From positions 1-64,000 of the forward strand of contig VGUH01000008.1 of the NCBI GenBank assembly GCA_016874295.1: DNA of 64,000 nt. Reading direction: 5' to 3'. Positions 46,030 to 53,813 of this stretch are shown piece after piece. Position 1 is the first letter of the stretch; each line of letters starts with the position of its first letter. This DNA comes from Gammaproteobacteria bacterium (GTDB lineage: Bacteria; Pseudomonadota; Gammaproteobacteria; Steroidobacterales; Steroidobacteraceae). The position numbers and the translations under genes are program-made. The notes beneath the pieces were generated by a model. It had not been told where the DNA came from. It saw nothing but the letters and a program-made list of their open reading frames with translations, and made no database searches.

Positions 46030-47253
46030 GTGAGCGAAGCGGACACCCTCTCGCTGACGGAACAGCTGCAACGTGGATTTCATGGACTGAGATTCGAGGG
46101 CCAGCTGGAAGCCGCCTGGCGGCGGGACCAGTTCCGGGAGCGTCTGCGCTACCTGCGCATCAACCTCGCGCTGCTGGCCGCCATCGGCCTCGCGGTGATC
46201 GAGGTCGACCGTGTCGTGATGCCGGCGATCGGGGGAATCGTGCCGGACCTCGCGCGCGTCGGCGTCATGCTGCCGCTGCTGCTGGCGGGCTTTGCGGTCA
46301 CCTTCACGCGCCGCGCCGACACCTGGTACCCGCGCTATATCGCCATCGCCATGACGGCTGCCCTCGCCGCGATGTCCTGGGTCAGCATCGCGGCGTTCAC
46401 GGGCGGCGAACCACGCGTCTTCCCGCGAGTGCTGCTGGCGATGGTGGCGGTTTATTTCGTCCTCGGTCTCCCATTCCGCTCCGCGATCGCCGTCAATGCG
46501 CTCGGAGTTGCGGCGTTCGCGGCGATCGCGGCGGTGAAGGGCATGCCGACGACGGACCTGGCCCACTTCCTGCTTGCACTCGCGATCACGAACGTCATCT
46601 GCGTCGCGGGCGCCTGGAATCTCGAGCACGCGCGCCGCACGGCCTGGCTGGAAGGGCAGCGGCTCGCCGAGACCGCGATGCAGGACGGGCTCACGGGCAT
46701 CCACAACCGGCGGCGCTTCGACGATCGCCTGCAGCGCACCTGGGCGCAGGCGGTCCGCGAGCGTCGCCCCCTCGCGCTGCTGCTCGCGGACATCGACCAC
46801 TTCAAGGCCTTCAACGACCGTTACGGCCACCAGGCAGGCGACGAGGCGCTGAAGGCGGTGGCCGAGGTGCTGTCGCGCTTTGCGCGGCGCCCGCTGGATC
46901 TTGCCGCGCGCTATGGGGGCGAGGAGTTCGCGGTGATCCTGTTCGACGCGAAGCGCGGCGACGCCGAGCGCATCGCCGGCGAGATTCTCGAGGCGGTGCG
47001 CCGGCTCGGCATCGTGCACCAGGATTCGGCCGCCGCCCCGGTGCTGACGATCAGCATCGGCATCGCCTGCGTGCAGCCTGCGGTGCGGCGCAGCTGGTCC
47101 GGGCTCGTGCAGCTCGCGGATCAGGCGTTGTACGCGGCCAAGGACGGCGGCCGCAACCGCGCGGTCGCACTCGAGCGGGAATACGAGCACATGCAGACCG
47201 GCTACTTCCACCGCATCGGCACGTCCAGGCAGGAGCCGGGCGAGGGTCAGTAG
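46030..47253 (+). CDS. Membrane diguanylate cyclase (GGDEF)
   Basis: A 407-residue enzyme making cyclic di-GMP. It starts at GTG. An N-terminal region with about six helices (44-200) is followed by a GGDEF domain with DGLTGIHNRRRFDDRL, the metal site LLADIDHFKAFNDRYGHQAG and an active A-site GGEEF. An inhibitory I-site RPLD lies exactly five residues before GGEEF, so product feedback is expected. The signal sensed by the membrane part is unknown. The stop overlaps the end of an asparaginase remnant on the other strand. Confidence 0.92.
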   Translation: MSEADTLSLTEQLQRGFHGLRFEGQLEAAWRRDQFRERLRYLRINLALLAAIGLAVIEVDRVVMPAIGGIVPDLARVGVMLPLLLAGFAVTFTRRADTWYPRYIAIAMTAALAAMSWVSIAAFTGGEPRVFPRVLLAMVAVYFVLGLPFRSAIAVNALGVAAFAAIAAVKGMPTTDLAHFLLALAITNVICVAGAWNLEHARRTAWLEGQRLAETAMQDGLTGIHNRRRFDDRLQRTWAQAVRERRPLALLLADIDHFKAFNDRYGHQAGDEALKAVAEVLSRFARRPLDLAARYGGEEFAVILFDAKRGDAERIAGEILEAVRRLGIVHQDSAAAPVLTISIGIACVQPAVRRSWSGLVQLADQALYAAKDGGRNRAVALEREYEHMQTGYFHRIGTSRQEPGEGQ

Positions 47254-47471
47254 ATCGCCGTCTCGCGCCGGCCGCCGGAGTCGCGCGCCGCCCTGAACAT
47301 CCCCTCGGTGTTGAACTCGAGCGACAGCGCGCCCTGCGCGTCCACGACGATCACGCCGCCGTCGCCGCCGTGGATAGCGATCGAGATCATCGGTTCGTCT
47401 CCGTCTGCGGCCGCCAGCTGCGTGGTAGCCGGGCAGGCCGCGAGGGCCGTCAGGAAGGGGAATCGTATCCT
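47247..47471 (-). pseudogene. Isoaspartyl peptidase/L-asparaginase with internal deletion
   Basis: The frame reads a signal-like segment (RIRFPFLTALAACPATTQLA), then the usual start of the enzyme (MISIAIHGG), and then jumps directly to its C-terminal end (DGGVIVVDAQGALSLEFNTE, ending ETAIY). The roughly 250 residues between, including the self-cleaving threonine, are missing. The joint lies in ggcggcgacggcggc, a short repeat that could have mediated deletion. No clear start codon precedes the signal segment. The gene is dead unless the assembly is wrong. Confidence 0.7.
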
Positions 47472-47533
47472 TGGTATTATCTGTGAACAGCACCCCGGCG
47501 GGCGAGCGGCCCGGACGGTGCAGGAGTCCTCTG

Positions 47534-48502
47534 ATGAGCTCAGTCGCGCGGGCGCTGGCCGCGGCCTTGCTCCTCGCGCTCGCCGCCTGCGGCGACGGCA
47601 ATGACGCGCTGCTCGGCACGCTCGAGCGCGATCGCCTCGAGCTGGTGGCCGAGGCGCAGGAGACGATCCTCGAGATCGCCGTCCGCGAGGGCGAGCCCGT
47701 GCAGTCCGGGCAGCTTCTGCTGCGCCTCGACCCGTCCGCCGCCGCGGCCCGACTCGAGCAGGCGCGCGCGAACGCAACCCAGGCGGAGCGCCGCCACGCG
47801 GAAAACGTCGCCGGCACGCGCCGGGAGCAGGTGAACCAGGCGCGCGCGAACGTCGTGGGCGCCGCGGCGCGCGCCGCGACCGAGTCGAAGGAATTCGACC
47901 GCATCGACAGACTGGTCGCGCAACAGCTCCTGCCGGCGAGTACGCTCGATCGGCAGCGTGCGCTGCGCGACGGCGCGGCTGCCGACGAGCGCGCCGCCCG
48001 CGACCGGCTCGAGGAGCTGGTACACGGTACGCGCGCCGAGGTGATCGAGCAGTCCGCCGCCGCGCTCGCTGCTGCACGCGCGCGGGTCACGGGGCTGGAG
48101 CTCTCGCTCGAGCGCCATGCCGTGCGCGCGCCGCGCGACGGCGTCGTGGACGCGCTCCCGTACAAGCTCGGCGAGCGCCCACCGAAAGGCGCACCGGTGC
48201 TGGTGATGCTGGCGGGCGGCGCGCCGCACGCACGCGTGTTCATACCCGAGTCGCGCCGCGCAGCCGTCGGTGCCGGGACGGCGGCGACCGTGCGCTTCGA
48301 CGGCTCCGACCGCGCCTGGCGGGCCGAGATCCGCTACGTTTCGTCCGAGGCCGCATTCACGCCGTACTACGCCCTGAACGAGCGCGAGCGCGGCCGGCTC
48401 GCATACCTCGCCGAGGTCGTGCTGACCGAACCCGAGGCCGTGACGCTGCCGACCGGCATACCGGTCGAAGTGACCCTCGAGGCGGGCAAGGCCGGCCCGT
48501 GA
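47534..48502 (+). CDS. HlyD-type membrane-fusion lipoprotein of an ABC exporter
   Basis: A 322-residue periplasmic adaptor. The signal LAAALLLALAAC has a lipobox at Cys19. A split lipoyl domain (ILEIAVREGEPVQSGQLLLR and HAVRAPRDGVVDALPYKLGE) flanks a coiled-coil of about 120 residues rich in Ala, Arg and Glu. It resembles YbhG/EmrA-like adaptors. It overlaps the ABC ATPase gene, so the three genes form one exporter. Substrate is unknown. Confidence 0.88.
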   Translation: MSSVARALAAALLLALAACGDGNDALLGTLERDRLELVAEAQETILEIAVREGEPVQSGQLLLRLDPSAAAARLEQARANATQAERRHAENVAGTRREQVNQARANVVGAAARAATESKEFDRIDRLVAQQLLPASTLDRQRALRDGAAADERAARDRLEELVHGTRAEVIEQSAAALAAARARVTGLELSLERHAVRAPRDGVVDALPYKLGERPPKGAPVLVMLAGGAPHARVFIPESRRAAVGAGTAATVRFDGSDRAWRAEIRYVSSEAAFTPYYALNERERGRLAYLAEVVLTEPEAVTLPTGIPVEVTLEAGKAGP

Positions 48503-49449
48503 GCGTCGCGATCACGGCGCGCGACCTGGCGCGGCGCTTCGGCGCGAAATGGGCCGTCGCGGGGATCGATCTCGACGTGCCGCGCGCGCAGATCTACGGC
48601 TTCCTCGGCCCGAACGGCTCCGGCAAGTCAACCACCATCCGCATGCTTTGCGGCCTGCTCGTGCCGACGCGCGGCACGGTAACCGTGCTCGGGCACCCGG
48701 CGCCGAAGGAGTCCGAGGTCGTGCGCCGCAAGCTCGGCTACATGACCCAGCGCTTCTCGCTGTGGGAGGACCTCACGGTCCGCGAGAACCTCGAGTTCAT
48801 GTGCCGAGTCTACGGGCTCGGCCGCGCCGCGATCCGCGAGCGCATCGCCGACCGCATGCGCCGCTATGACCTCGAGGGCATCGCGGCGCAGCGCGCCGGC
48901 ACGCTGTCCGGCGGCCAACGCCAGCGTCTCGCGCTCGGCGCGGCAACCCTGCACGACCCGGAGCTGCTGCTGCTCGACGAGCCGACCAATGCGGTCGACC
49001 CGCAGAGCCGGCGCGATTTCTGGGAGAGCCTGTTCGAGCTCGTCGGCCGCGGGACGACGATCCTCGTGTCCACGCACTACATGGACGAGGCGGAGCGCTG
49101 CCACCGGCTCGCGATCCTGGACGCCGGGCGCGTCGCGGCGGAGGGCGAGCCGAAGGACCTCGCGCGCGACATCGACGCCGTGGTGGTGGAAATCGGCGAA
49201 ATCGACTTTGCCGCCGCGCGCCGTTCGCTCGCCGGCGTGGGCGCCGTGCGCAGCATCGCCCAGCTCGGCAACCGGCTGCGGGTGCTGCTGCCGCACGGCA
49301 CGGCCGAGCCGGCACGGCTGATTCGTGCCGCACTCGCTGACGGCAATCCGGGCGCGAGGGTGGAGCTGGTGGGTGCGTCGCTCGAGGACGTATTCGTCGC
49401 CGCGACGCGGTTGCGTGGCGAGGCCGCGCGGCCGGAGCGCGCGGCGTGA
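48499..49449 (+). CDS. ABC exporter ATP-binding protein (YbhF/CcmA-like)
   Basis: A 316-residue ATPase starting at GTG inside the HlyD stop. Walker A GPNGSGKSTTIRML (about 38-51), Q-loop YMTQRFSLWEDLTV, signature LSGGQRQRLALG, Walker B LLLLDEPTNAVDPQ and H-loop STHYMDEAERC are all intact. It drives the ABC-2 permease encoded next, which overlaps by four bases. The type is that of ABC-2 drug and natural-product exporters. Confidence 0.93.
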   Translation: MSVAITARDLARRFGAKWAVAGIDLDVPRAQIYGFLGPNGSGKSTTIRMLCGLLVPTRGTVTVLGHPAPKESEVVRRKLGYMTQRFSLWEDLTVRENLEFMCRVYGLGRAAIRERIADRMRRYDLEGIAAQRAGTLSGGQRQRLALGAATLHDPELLLLDEPTNAVDPQSRRDFWESLFELVGRGTTILVSTHYMDEAERCHRLAILDAGRVAAEGEPKDLARDIDAVVVEIGEIDFAAARRSLAGVGAVRSIAQLGNRLRVLLPHGTAEPARLIRAALADGNPGARVELVGASLEDVFVAATRLRGEAARPERAA

Positions 49450-50540
49450 AGTGGCTCGAGCGCCTCGCCGCGGTCGCGGCCAAAGAGGTGCGCCAGCTCG
49501 CGCGCGACCGCATCACGATCGGCCTGATCGTCGGTATTCCGGCGATCCAACTCCTGCTGTACGGCTACGCGATCAACTTCGACGTGCGCGGAGTCCAGAC
49601 CGTGGTGCTCGACCAGGCGCGCAGCTCGCTGTCGCGACGCCTGGTCGGCGACCTCGGTGTGACGCAGGTGCTCGGCGGGATCCGCCAGGCGCGCACGGAC
49701 GCCGAACTGCACGAGCTGATGCGCCAGGGCGACGCCAACATCGCGATCGTGATCCCGGCGGACGTCGAGCGGCGCATCGCGCAGGGCGATCGCGCGGCCC
49801 TGCAGATCCTCGTCGACGGCAGCCAGCCCGTGCTCGAGAACGTCGCCGCCGGGCTCGCCTCGTTGCCGTTCCTCAGGCGCCCGGGCCGGCCTGCCGCGGC
49901 GCGGCCGGTCGAGATCATGGTCGCGTACAACCCGGAGCGGCGCACTGCGGTGCAGATCGTGCCGGCGTTGTGCGGGGTCATCCTGACCATGACGATGATG
50001 GTCTTCACCTCGACCGCGATCGTGCGCGAACGCGAGCGCGGGAACCTCGAACTGCTGATCACGACGCCGGTTTCGACCGCGGAACTGATGGCCGGGAAGC
50101 TGCTGCCTTACGTCGGTATCGGCCTGATCCAGACGACGCTGATCCTCGCGCTCGGCTACTGGCTGTTCGGCGTGGCGATCCAGGGGAGTCTCATCGAGCT
50201 GTACCTTGGGGCGCTGCTCTTCATCGCGGCCTCGCTGTCGATGGGCCTCCTGATCTCGACCGTCGCACAGACGCAGTTCCAGGCGATCCAGATGTCGCTG
50301 GTGATGGTGCTGCCCTCGATCCTGATGTCCGGGTTCATGTTCCCGTTCGAGGGGATGCCGAAGGCCGCCCAGTGGATCGCCCAGGTGTTGCCGCTCACCC
50401 ATTTCAACGAGATCATTCGCGGCATCGTGCTGCGCGGCGCCTCGCTCGCCGACATGCGGTTCGAGCTGGGCAAGCTCTCGGTGATCCTGATTCTCATGCT
50501 GACTTTCGCCATGGCGCGCTTCCGCAAGCGCCTCGACTAG
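49446..50540 (+). CDS. ABC-2 type permease (YbhR/YhhJ-like)
   Basis: A 364-residue permease: an N-terminal helix (TIGLIVGIPAIQLLLYGYAI), a large extracytoplasmic domain (about 45-165), then five or six helices with VRERERGNLELLITTPVSTAEL, the coupling-helix motif of ABC-2 permeases, and LPLTHFNEIIRGIVLRG near the end. It starts at GTG. Only one permease gene follows the ATPase, where YbhFSR-type systems have two, so it probably forms a homodimer. Confidence 0.92.
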   Translation: MKWLERLAAVAAKEVRQLARDRITIGLIVGIPAIQLLLYGYAINFDVRGVQTVVLDQARSSLSRRLVGDLGVTQVLGGIRQARTDAELHELMRQGDANIAIVIPADVERRIAQGDRAALQILVDGSQPVLENVAAGLASLPFLRRPGRPAAARPVEIMVAYNPERRTAVQIVPALCGVILTMTMMVFTSTAIVRERERGNLELLITTPVSTAELMAGKLLPYVGIGLIQTTLILALGYWLFGVAIQGSLIELYLGALLFIAASLSMGLLISTVAQTQFQAIQMSLVMVLPSILMSGFMFPFEGMPKAAQWIAQVLPLTHFNEIIRGIVLRGASLADMRFELGKLSVILILMLTFAMARFRKRLD

Positions 50541-50554
50541 GGGTCTGTCCCCCG

Positions 50555-50621
50555 GGGTCAGTCCGCTCTGGCCCCGCAACCCGTGACGCTGTAAGTACTT
50601 ATCGCCAAAGGGGCCTGACCC
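50555..50621. repeat. Imperfect hairpin after the ABC exporter operon
   Basis: gggtca pairs with tgaccc and ggcccc with ggggcc, with an unpaired nine-base bulge on the left side. The loop contains gtaagtacttatcgcc, loosely like the family A arm centre. It could be a degraded repeat or a terminator without a T-run. It starts 15 bases after the permease stop. Confidence 0.4.
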
Positions 50622-50896
50622 GTCCGGACCCTCTGAATCCCCGCATTTCCAGCCCTTTCCGTGAACTACGCAAATGGAACGCCCCCGAGGGTCATGCTAT
50701 TCTCCGCGCCGACCGTAGCCCCCGGGCACGGCCAAGGTGACAGGACCCGCTGATCGAAGATTCGCCCTGCCGAGCTCATTTGCCCGCCTAGACGATCCCG
50801 ACCGTGTTTCCTGCCGTTGTGAATGGCTGTCGTCGACCCTCGCATGAGGGCCGCTCGCGGCCGTTCTGTATCTGAAATAAGCGAGAGACTTGAGTC
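50622..50896 (+). other. Long leader of the RNA-binding protein gene
   Basis: About 275 bases without a credible gene before the RRM protein. Two overlapping small hairpins are visible: ccctc/gaggg (50837-50850) and ggccg/cggcc (50849-50862). They share two bases and so exclude each other. A purine-rich gcgagagacttgag lies before the ATG. Such long leaders are common for cold-shock RNA-binding proteins, but I cannot show regulation here. Confidence 0.35.
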
Positions 50897-51220
50897 ATGA
50901 AGATCTATGTTGGAAACCTGCCTTTTTCGGCGACCGAGGCCCAGGTGCGCGACCTGTTTGCGCAGCACGGCGCGGTCGAGAGCGTGGCCCTGCCGGCGGA
51001 CCGTGAGACGGGTCGTCCACGCGGGTTCGGCTTCGTCGAGATGCCGCAGGCCGAGGCCGCCAAGGCCATCGAGGCGCTGAACGGATTCACGATGGGTGGC
51101 CGTCAGCTGCGCGTCAACGAGGCGCAGGATCGTCCGCGCGGCCCGCGTCCGGGCGGCGGCGGCTTCCGTCCGGGTGGCGGCGGCTTCCGCTCCGGCGGTG
51201 GCGGCGGCGGTCGCTGGTAA
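50897..51220 (+). CDS. RRM RNA-binding protein with glycine-rich tail
   Basis: A 107-residue protein with one RNA-recognition motif (about 1-78). RNP2 is KIYVGNL and RNP1 is RGFGFVEM. A glycine/arginine-rich tail follows (about 83-107, repeats of RPGGGGF). This build is that of cold-inducible bacterial Rbp proteins, thought to act as RNA chaperones. It is a single gene with a long leader and a strong terminator. Confidence 0.93.
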   Translation: MKIYVGNLPFSATEAQVRDLFAQHGAVESVALPADRETGRPRGFGFVEMPQAEAAKAIEALNGFTMGGRQLRVNEAQDRPRGPRPGGGGFRPGGGGFRSGGGGGGRW

Positions 51221-51241
51221 GCGATCGAGCGTCAGCTCACG

Positions 51242-51268
51242 AAAGGCCCGCTCCGGCGGGCCTTTTTT
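51242..51268 (+). terminator. Rho-independent terminator of the RRM gene
   Basis: A perfect ten-base stem (aaaggcccgc with gcgggccttt, loop tccg) ends in a run of six T. It lies 21 bases after the RRM stop. Its last T is also the first base of the family A palindrome that follows. Confidence 0.9.
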
Positions 51269-51373
51269 CATGGTGCCGTTTTCATGGTGCCGGGTCGCAC
51301 ATATCGTACTTATTGGCCTTGTTGCCAATAAGTACGATATGTGCGACCCGGCACCATGAAAACGGCACCATGA
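51268..51373. repeat. Family A palindrome, copy 2 (perfect 50-bp arms)
   Basis: Two 50-base arms are exact reverse complements around a six-base centre (cttgtt). The inner 32 bases match copy 1 at 18587-18656 except one position (t in copy 1, a here), and the opposite arm carries the matching change, so both copies pair perfectly. The outer 18 bases contain a second catggtgcc unit absent from copy 1. The right arm runs into the ATG codons of the glycosylase gene. Confidence 0.95.
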
Positions 51374-51876
51374 TGAAACGCCTCAGCGGCTTCCCGCCCA
51401 TCGCCGACCGCCACGCACGGGTGCTGATCCTCGGCAGCATGCCGAGCGAGGCCTCGCTGGCCGCAAATGAGTATTACGCCTTCCGTCACAACCAGTTCTG
51501 GCGGATCGCCGGCGAGATCGCCGGCGTTGCGCCCGACGCCCCGTACGCGCGCCGCACGGCGGCGCTCAAGCGCTGCCGCATCGCGCTCTGGGATGTCGTC
51601 GCAAGCTGCGTCCGGTCCGGAAGCCTCGACTCTGCGATCCGCGAGGACAGCATCCGCGTCAACGACTTCGCCGCCTTCCTGGCCGCGCATCCGGGAATCC
51701 GGCGCATCTGCTTCAACGGCCGCAAGGCGGAGTCCGTCTGGCGCCGTCACGTCGCGCCAGCGCTGCCCGCGACTCCGGAACTCGGGCACTTGCTCCTCCC
51801 GTCCACGAGCCCGGCTCATGCCGGGATGAGTTATCGTGCCAAGCTTCGCACCTGGCGGAGTGCCATCCTGTGTTGA
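51370..51876 (+). CDS. DNA-deoxyinosine (hypoxanthine) glycosylase, UDG superfamily
   Basis: A 168-residue enzyme that removes deaminated bases from DNA. Motif 1 reads LGSMPSEASLAANEYYAFRH followed by NQFWR, and motif 2 is LPSTSPAHAGMS, the pattern of UDG family 6 (hypoxanthine-DNA glycosylase) rather than Mug or Ung. Two ATG codons (51370 and 51373) lie inside the right arm of the family A palindrome and no Shine-Dalgarno-like sequence stands before them, so initiation may be weak. It overlaps the next gene by seven bases. Confidence 0.85.
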   Translation: MMKRLSGFPPIADRHARVLILGSMPSEASLAANEYYAFRHNQFWRIAGEIAGVAPDAPYARRTAALKRCRIALWDVVASCVRSGSLDSAIREDSIRVNDFAAFLAAHPGIRRICFNGRKAESVWRRHVAPALPATPELGHLLLPSTSPAHAGMSYRAKLRTWRSAILC

Positions 51877-53198
51877 ATCGCCGCCAACTGCTACAGGGCC
51901 TGGGAGCAGGCGCAGCGCTCGCCGGCGTCGGCACGCGCGCCGTCGCCGCTGCTGCAGCGCCCGAGGTCCTCGTCATCGGCGCCGGCGGCGCGGGCCTCGT
52001 TGCCGCGAAAGAACTGGCATCGATGGGCATCGCCGCGCTTGTGCTCGAGGCACGCGACCGCATCGGCGGCCGTGCCTTTACCGACTCGAGCCTCGGCGTG
52101 CCCTGGGACCGCGGCTGCTTCTGGCTGCATGCCTCGAATATCAATCCGTGGATGGACTACGCGCGCCGGAACGGGTTCGAGGTTCAGCCCGACCGGTTTG
52201 CGCGCGAGTTCTACGACCGATCGAAGCGCCTGGGCGGAACCGAAACCGCCGGGCACCGTGCCGTCGCGGAGCGCGTGCAGCGCGAGCTCGAGCGCGCCGG
52301 CAGCCGCGGCCTCGACATTGCCGCCGAGGCGGCGCTGACGCAGCAGACGCTCGCGGACCCCTGGTATCCGATGGTGATGGCGGAACTTACGGGCTGGGAG
52401 GGCATCGAGCCGGCGAACTATTCCGTGCTCGACTCGCATCAGTTCGTCGAGGACGGCGGGGACTGCGTGATCCCGCGCGGCTACGGCACGTTGCTCGCAC
52501 ACTACGCGAAGGGCATCGAGGTGAAGCTTGGCACCCCCGTGACCCGTATCCGCTGGGGCGGCAATGGCGTCGCGGCCGAGACCGCGGCCGGGCTCGTGAG
52601 CGCGCGCGTCGCGGTCGTCGCGCTGCCGTCCGCGGCGATCGCCGAGGGCTCGGTCATCTTCTCGCCGCACCTGCCGGCCGAGGTGCTGCAGGCGCACCAC
52701 GACCTGCCGCTCGGCATCCTCGAGAAGATCGCGCTGCGCTTCAAGCGCAATGTCTTCCCGTCCGAGGCGACCGAATTCCTGCGCATGAAACACGCCGACG
52801 GCCGCGGGCTCAGCTACCTGACCCGGCACGGCGGCAGCAACGTGTGCATCGCGTTCGCGCCGGGGCGCCTCGCGCGCGAACTCGAGGCGCGCGGCGAGGC
52901 CGCGGCAATCGAGCATGCGCTCGAGGAGCTGGCGGCGATGCTGGGCGGCGACGTGCGCAAGCATTTCGCCGAGGGCCGGGCGACCGCCTGGGCGTCGGAC
53001 CCTTACTCACGCGGTGCCTACTCGTACTGCTTGCCCGGCCGCTTCGGCGCGCGCTCGGTTCTCACGCGCCCCGTCGGCGGGCGCATCGTCTTCGCCGGCG
53101 AGCACACGCAGCAGAACGCGTACGGCACGCTGCACGGCGCGTACCTGTCCGGCGTGCGCGCCGCTGCCGAGGCGCGCCGCCTCCTCGCGAGGGCCTGA
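51870..53198 (+). CDS. Tat-exported flavin amine oxidase/FAD oxidoreductase
   Basis: A 442-residue flavoprotein starting at GTG. The N-terminus has a twin-arginine signal (NRRQLLQGLGAGAALAGVG). The FAD-binding Rossmann motif is VLVIGAGGAGLVAAKELASM with the acidic partner in LVLEARDRIGGRAF. The C-terminal FAD site is GRIVFAGEHTQQNAYGTLHG. The overall pattern is that of monoamine-oxidase-like enzymes. Folded with FAD, it would be moved to the periplasm. Substrate is unknown. Confidence 0.88.
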   Translation: MLNRRQLLQGLGAGAALAGVGTRAVAAAAAPEVLVIGAGGAGLVAAKELASMGIAALVLEARDRIGGRAFTDSSLGVPWDRGCFWLHASNINPWMDYARRNGFEVQPDRFAREFYDRSKRLGGTETAGHRAVAERVQRELERAGSRGLDIAAEAALTQQTLADPWYPMVMAELTGWEGIEPANYSVLDSHQFVEDGGDCVIPRGYGTLLAHYAKGIEVKLGTPVTRIRWGGNGVAAETAAGLVSARVAVVALPSAAIAEGSVIFSPHLPAEVLQAHHDLPLGILEKIALRFKRNVFPSEATEFLRMKHADGRGLSYLTRHGGSNVCIAFAPGRLARELEARGEAAAIEHALEELAAMLGGDVRKHFAEGRATAWASDPYSRGAYSYCLPGRFGARSVLTRPVGGRIVFAGEHTQQNAYGTLHGAYLSGVRAAAEARRLLARA

Positions 53199-53201
53199 TC
53201 C

Positions 53202-53813
53202 ATGGGCTACGTCCTCTACGACTTCCTGTCCTCGGGCAACGGCTACAAGTGCCGCCTGACGATGAAGGCGCTCGGCATCCCGTATGAGTACGTGCACAAG
53301 GACATCGTCGCCGGCGAGTCGCGCACGCCCGAGTTCCTTGCCATCAACCCGAACGGCAAGATCCCGGTGCTCGTCGTGCCGGGCCGCGGGCCGATCGCGG
53401 AGAGCCACGCGATCATCAATTACCTCGCGGAAGGCACGGCGCTGATGCCCGCCGACAAGTACCAGCGCGCGCTCGTCTGGCAGTGGCTCTGCTTCGAGCA
53501 GTACCAGCTCGAGCCGGGGGTCGCGACCGTTCGCTTCATGCTTCATTACATGAATCAGAGCGAAGAAGAGCTTGGTATTCGCTACACGGACCGCTTCCAG
53601 CGAGGCGCCGAGGCCCTCGCGGTGCTGGAGAAGGGTCTCGCCGGCCGCACCTGGCTGGTCGGCGAGGACGCATCGCTCGCCGACATCGCGCTCTTCGCCT
53701 ACACACACGTGGCCGACGAGGCGGGCTATCGACTCTCCGACTACCCGGGGATCAGCGCCTGGATCGCGGAATTCAAGAAACTGCCCTGGTACTCGCCGAT
53801 CACGGCGCCCTGA
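53202..53813 (+). CDS. Glutathione S-transferase family protein
   Basis: A 203-residue protein with an N-terminal thioredoxin-like domain (VLYDFLSSGNGYKCRLTMKA, NPNGKIPVLVV, ESHAIINYLAEG) and an all-helical C-terminal domain (WLVGEDASLADIALFAYTHV). The ESxAI/L glutathione-binding turn is present. The serine pair near residue 10 may supply the catalytic residue. It lies between the flavoprotein and chrA; the glyoxalase I gene follows, a glutathione-related group. Confidence 0.9.
   Translation: MGYVLYDFLSSGNGYKCRLTMKALGIPYEYVHKDIVAGESRTPEFLAINPNGKIPVLVVPGRGPIAESHAIINYLAEGTALMPADKYQRALVWQWLCFEQYQLEPGVATVRFMLHYMNQSEEELGIRYTDRFQRGAEALAVLEKGLAGRTWLVGEDASLADIALFAYTHVADEAGYRLSDYPGISAWIAEFKKLPWYSPITAP

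Noticed and set aside
51313-51369. Upstream extension of the glycosylase through the palindrome
   Set aside because: The frame is open, but it would translate the repeat arm; family similarity starts at the ATG near 51370.
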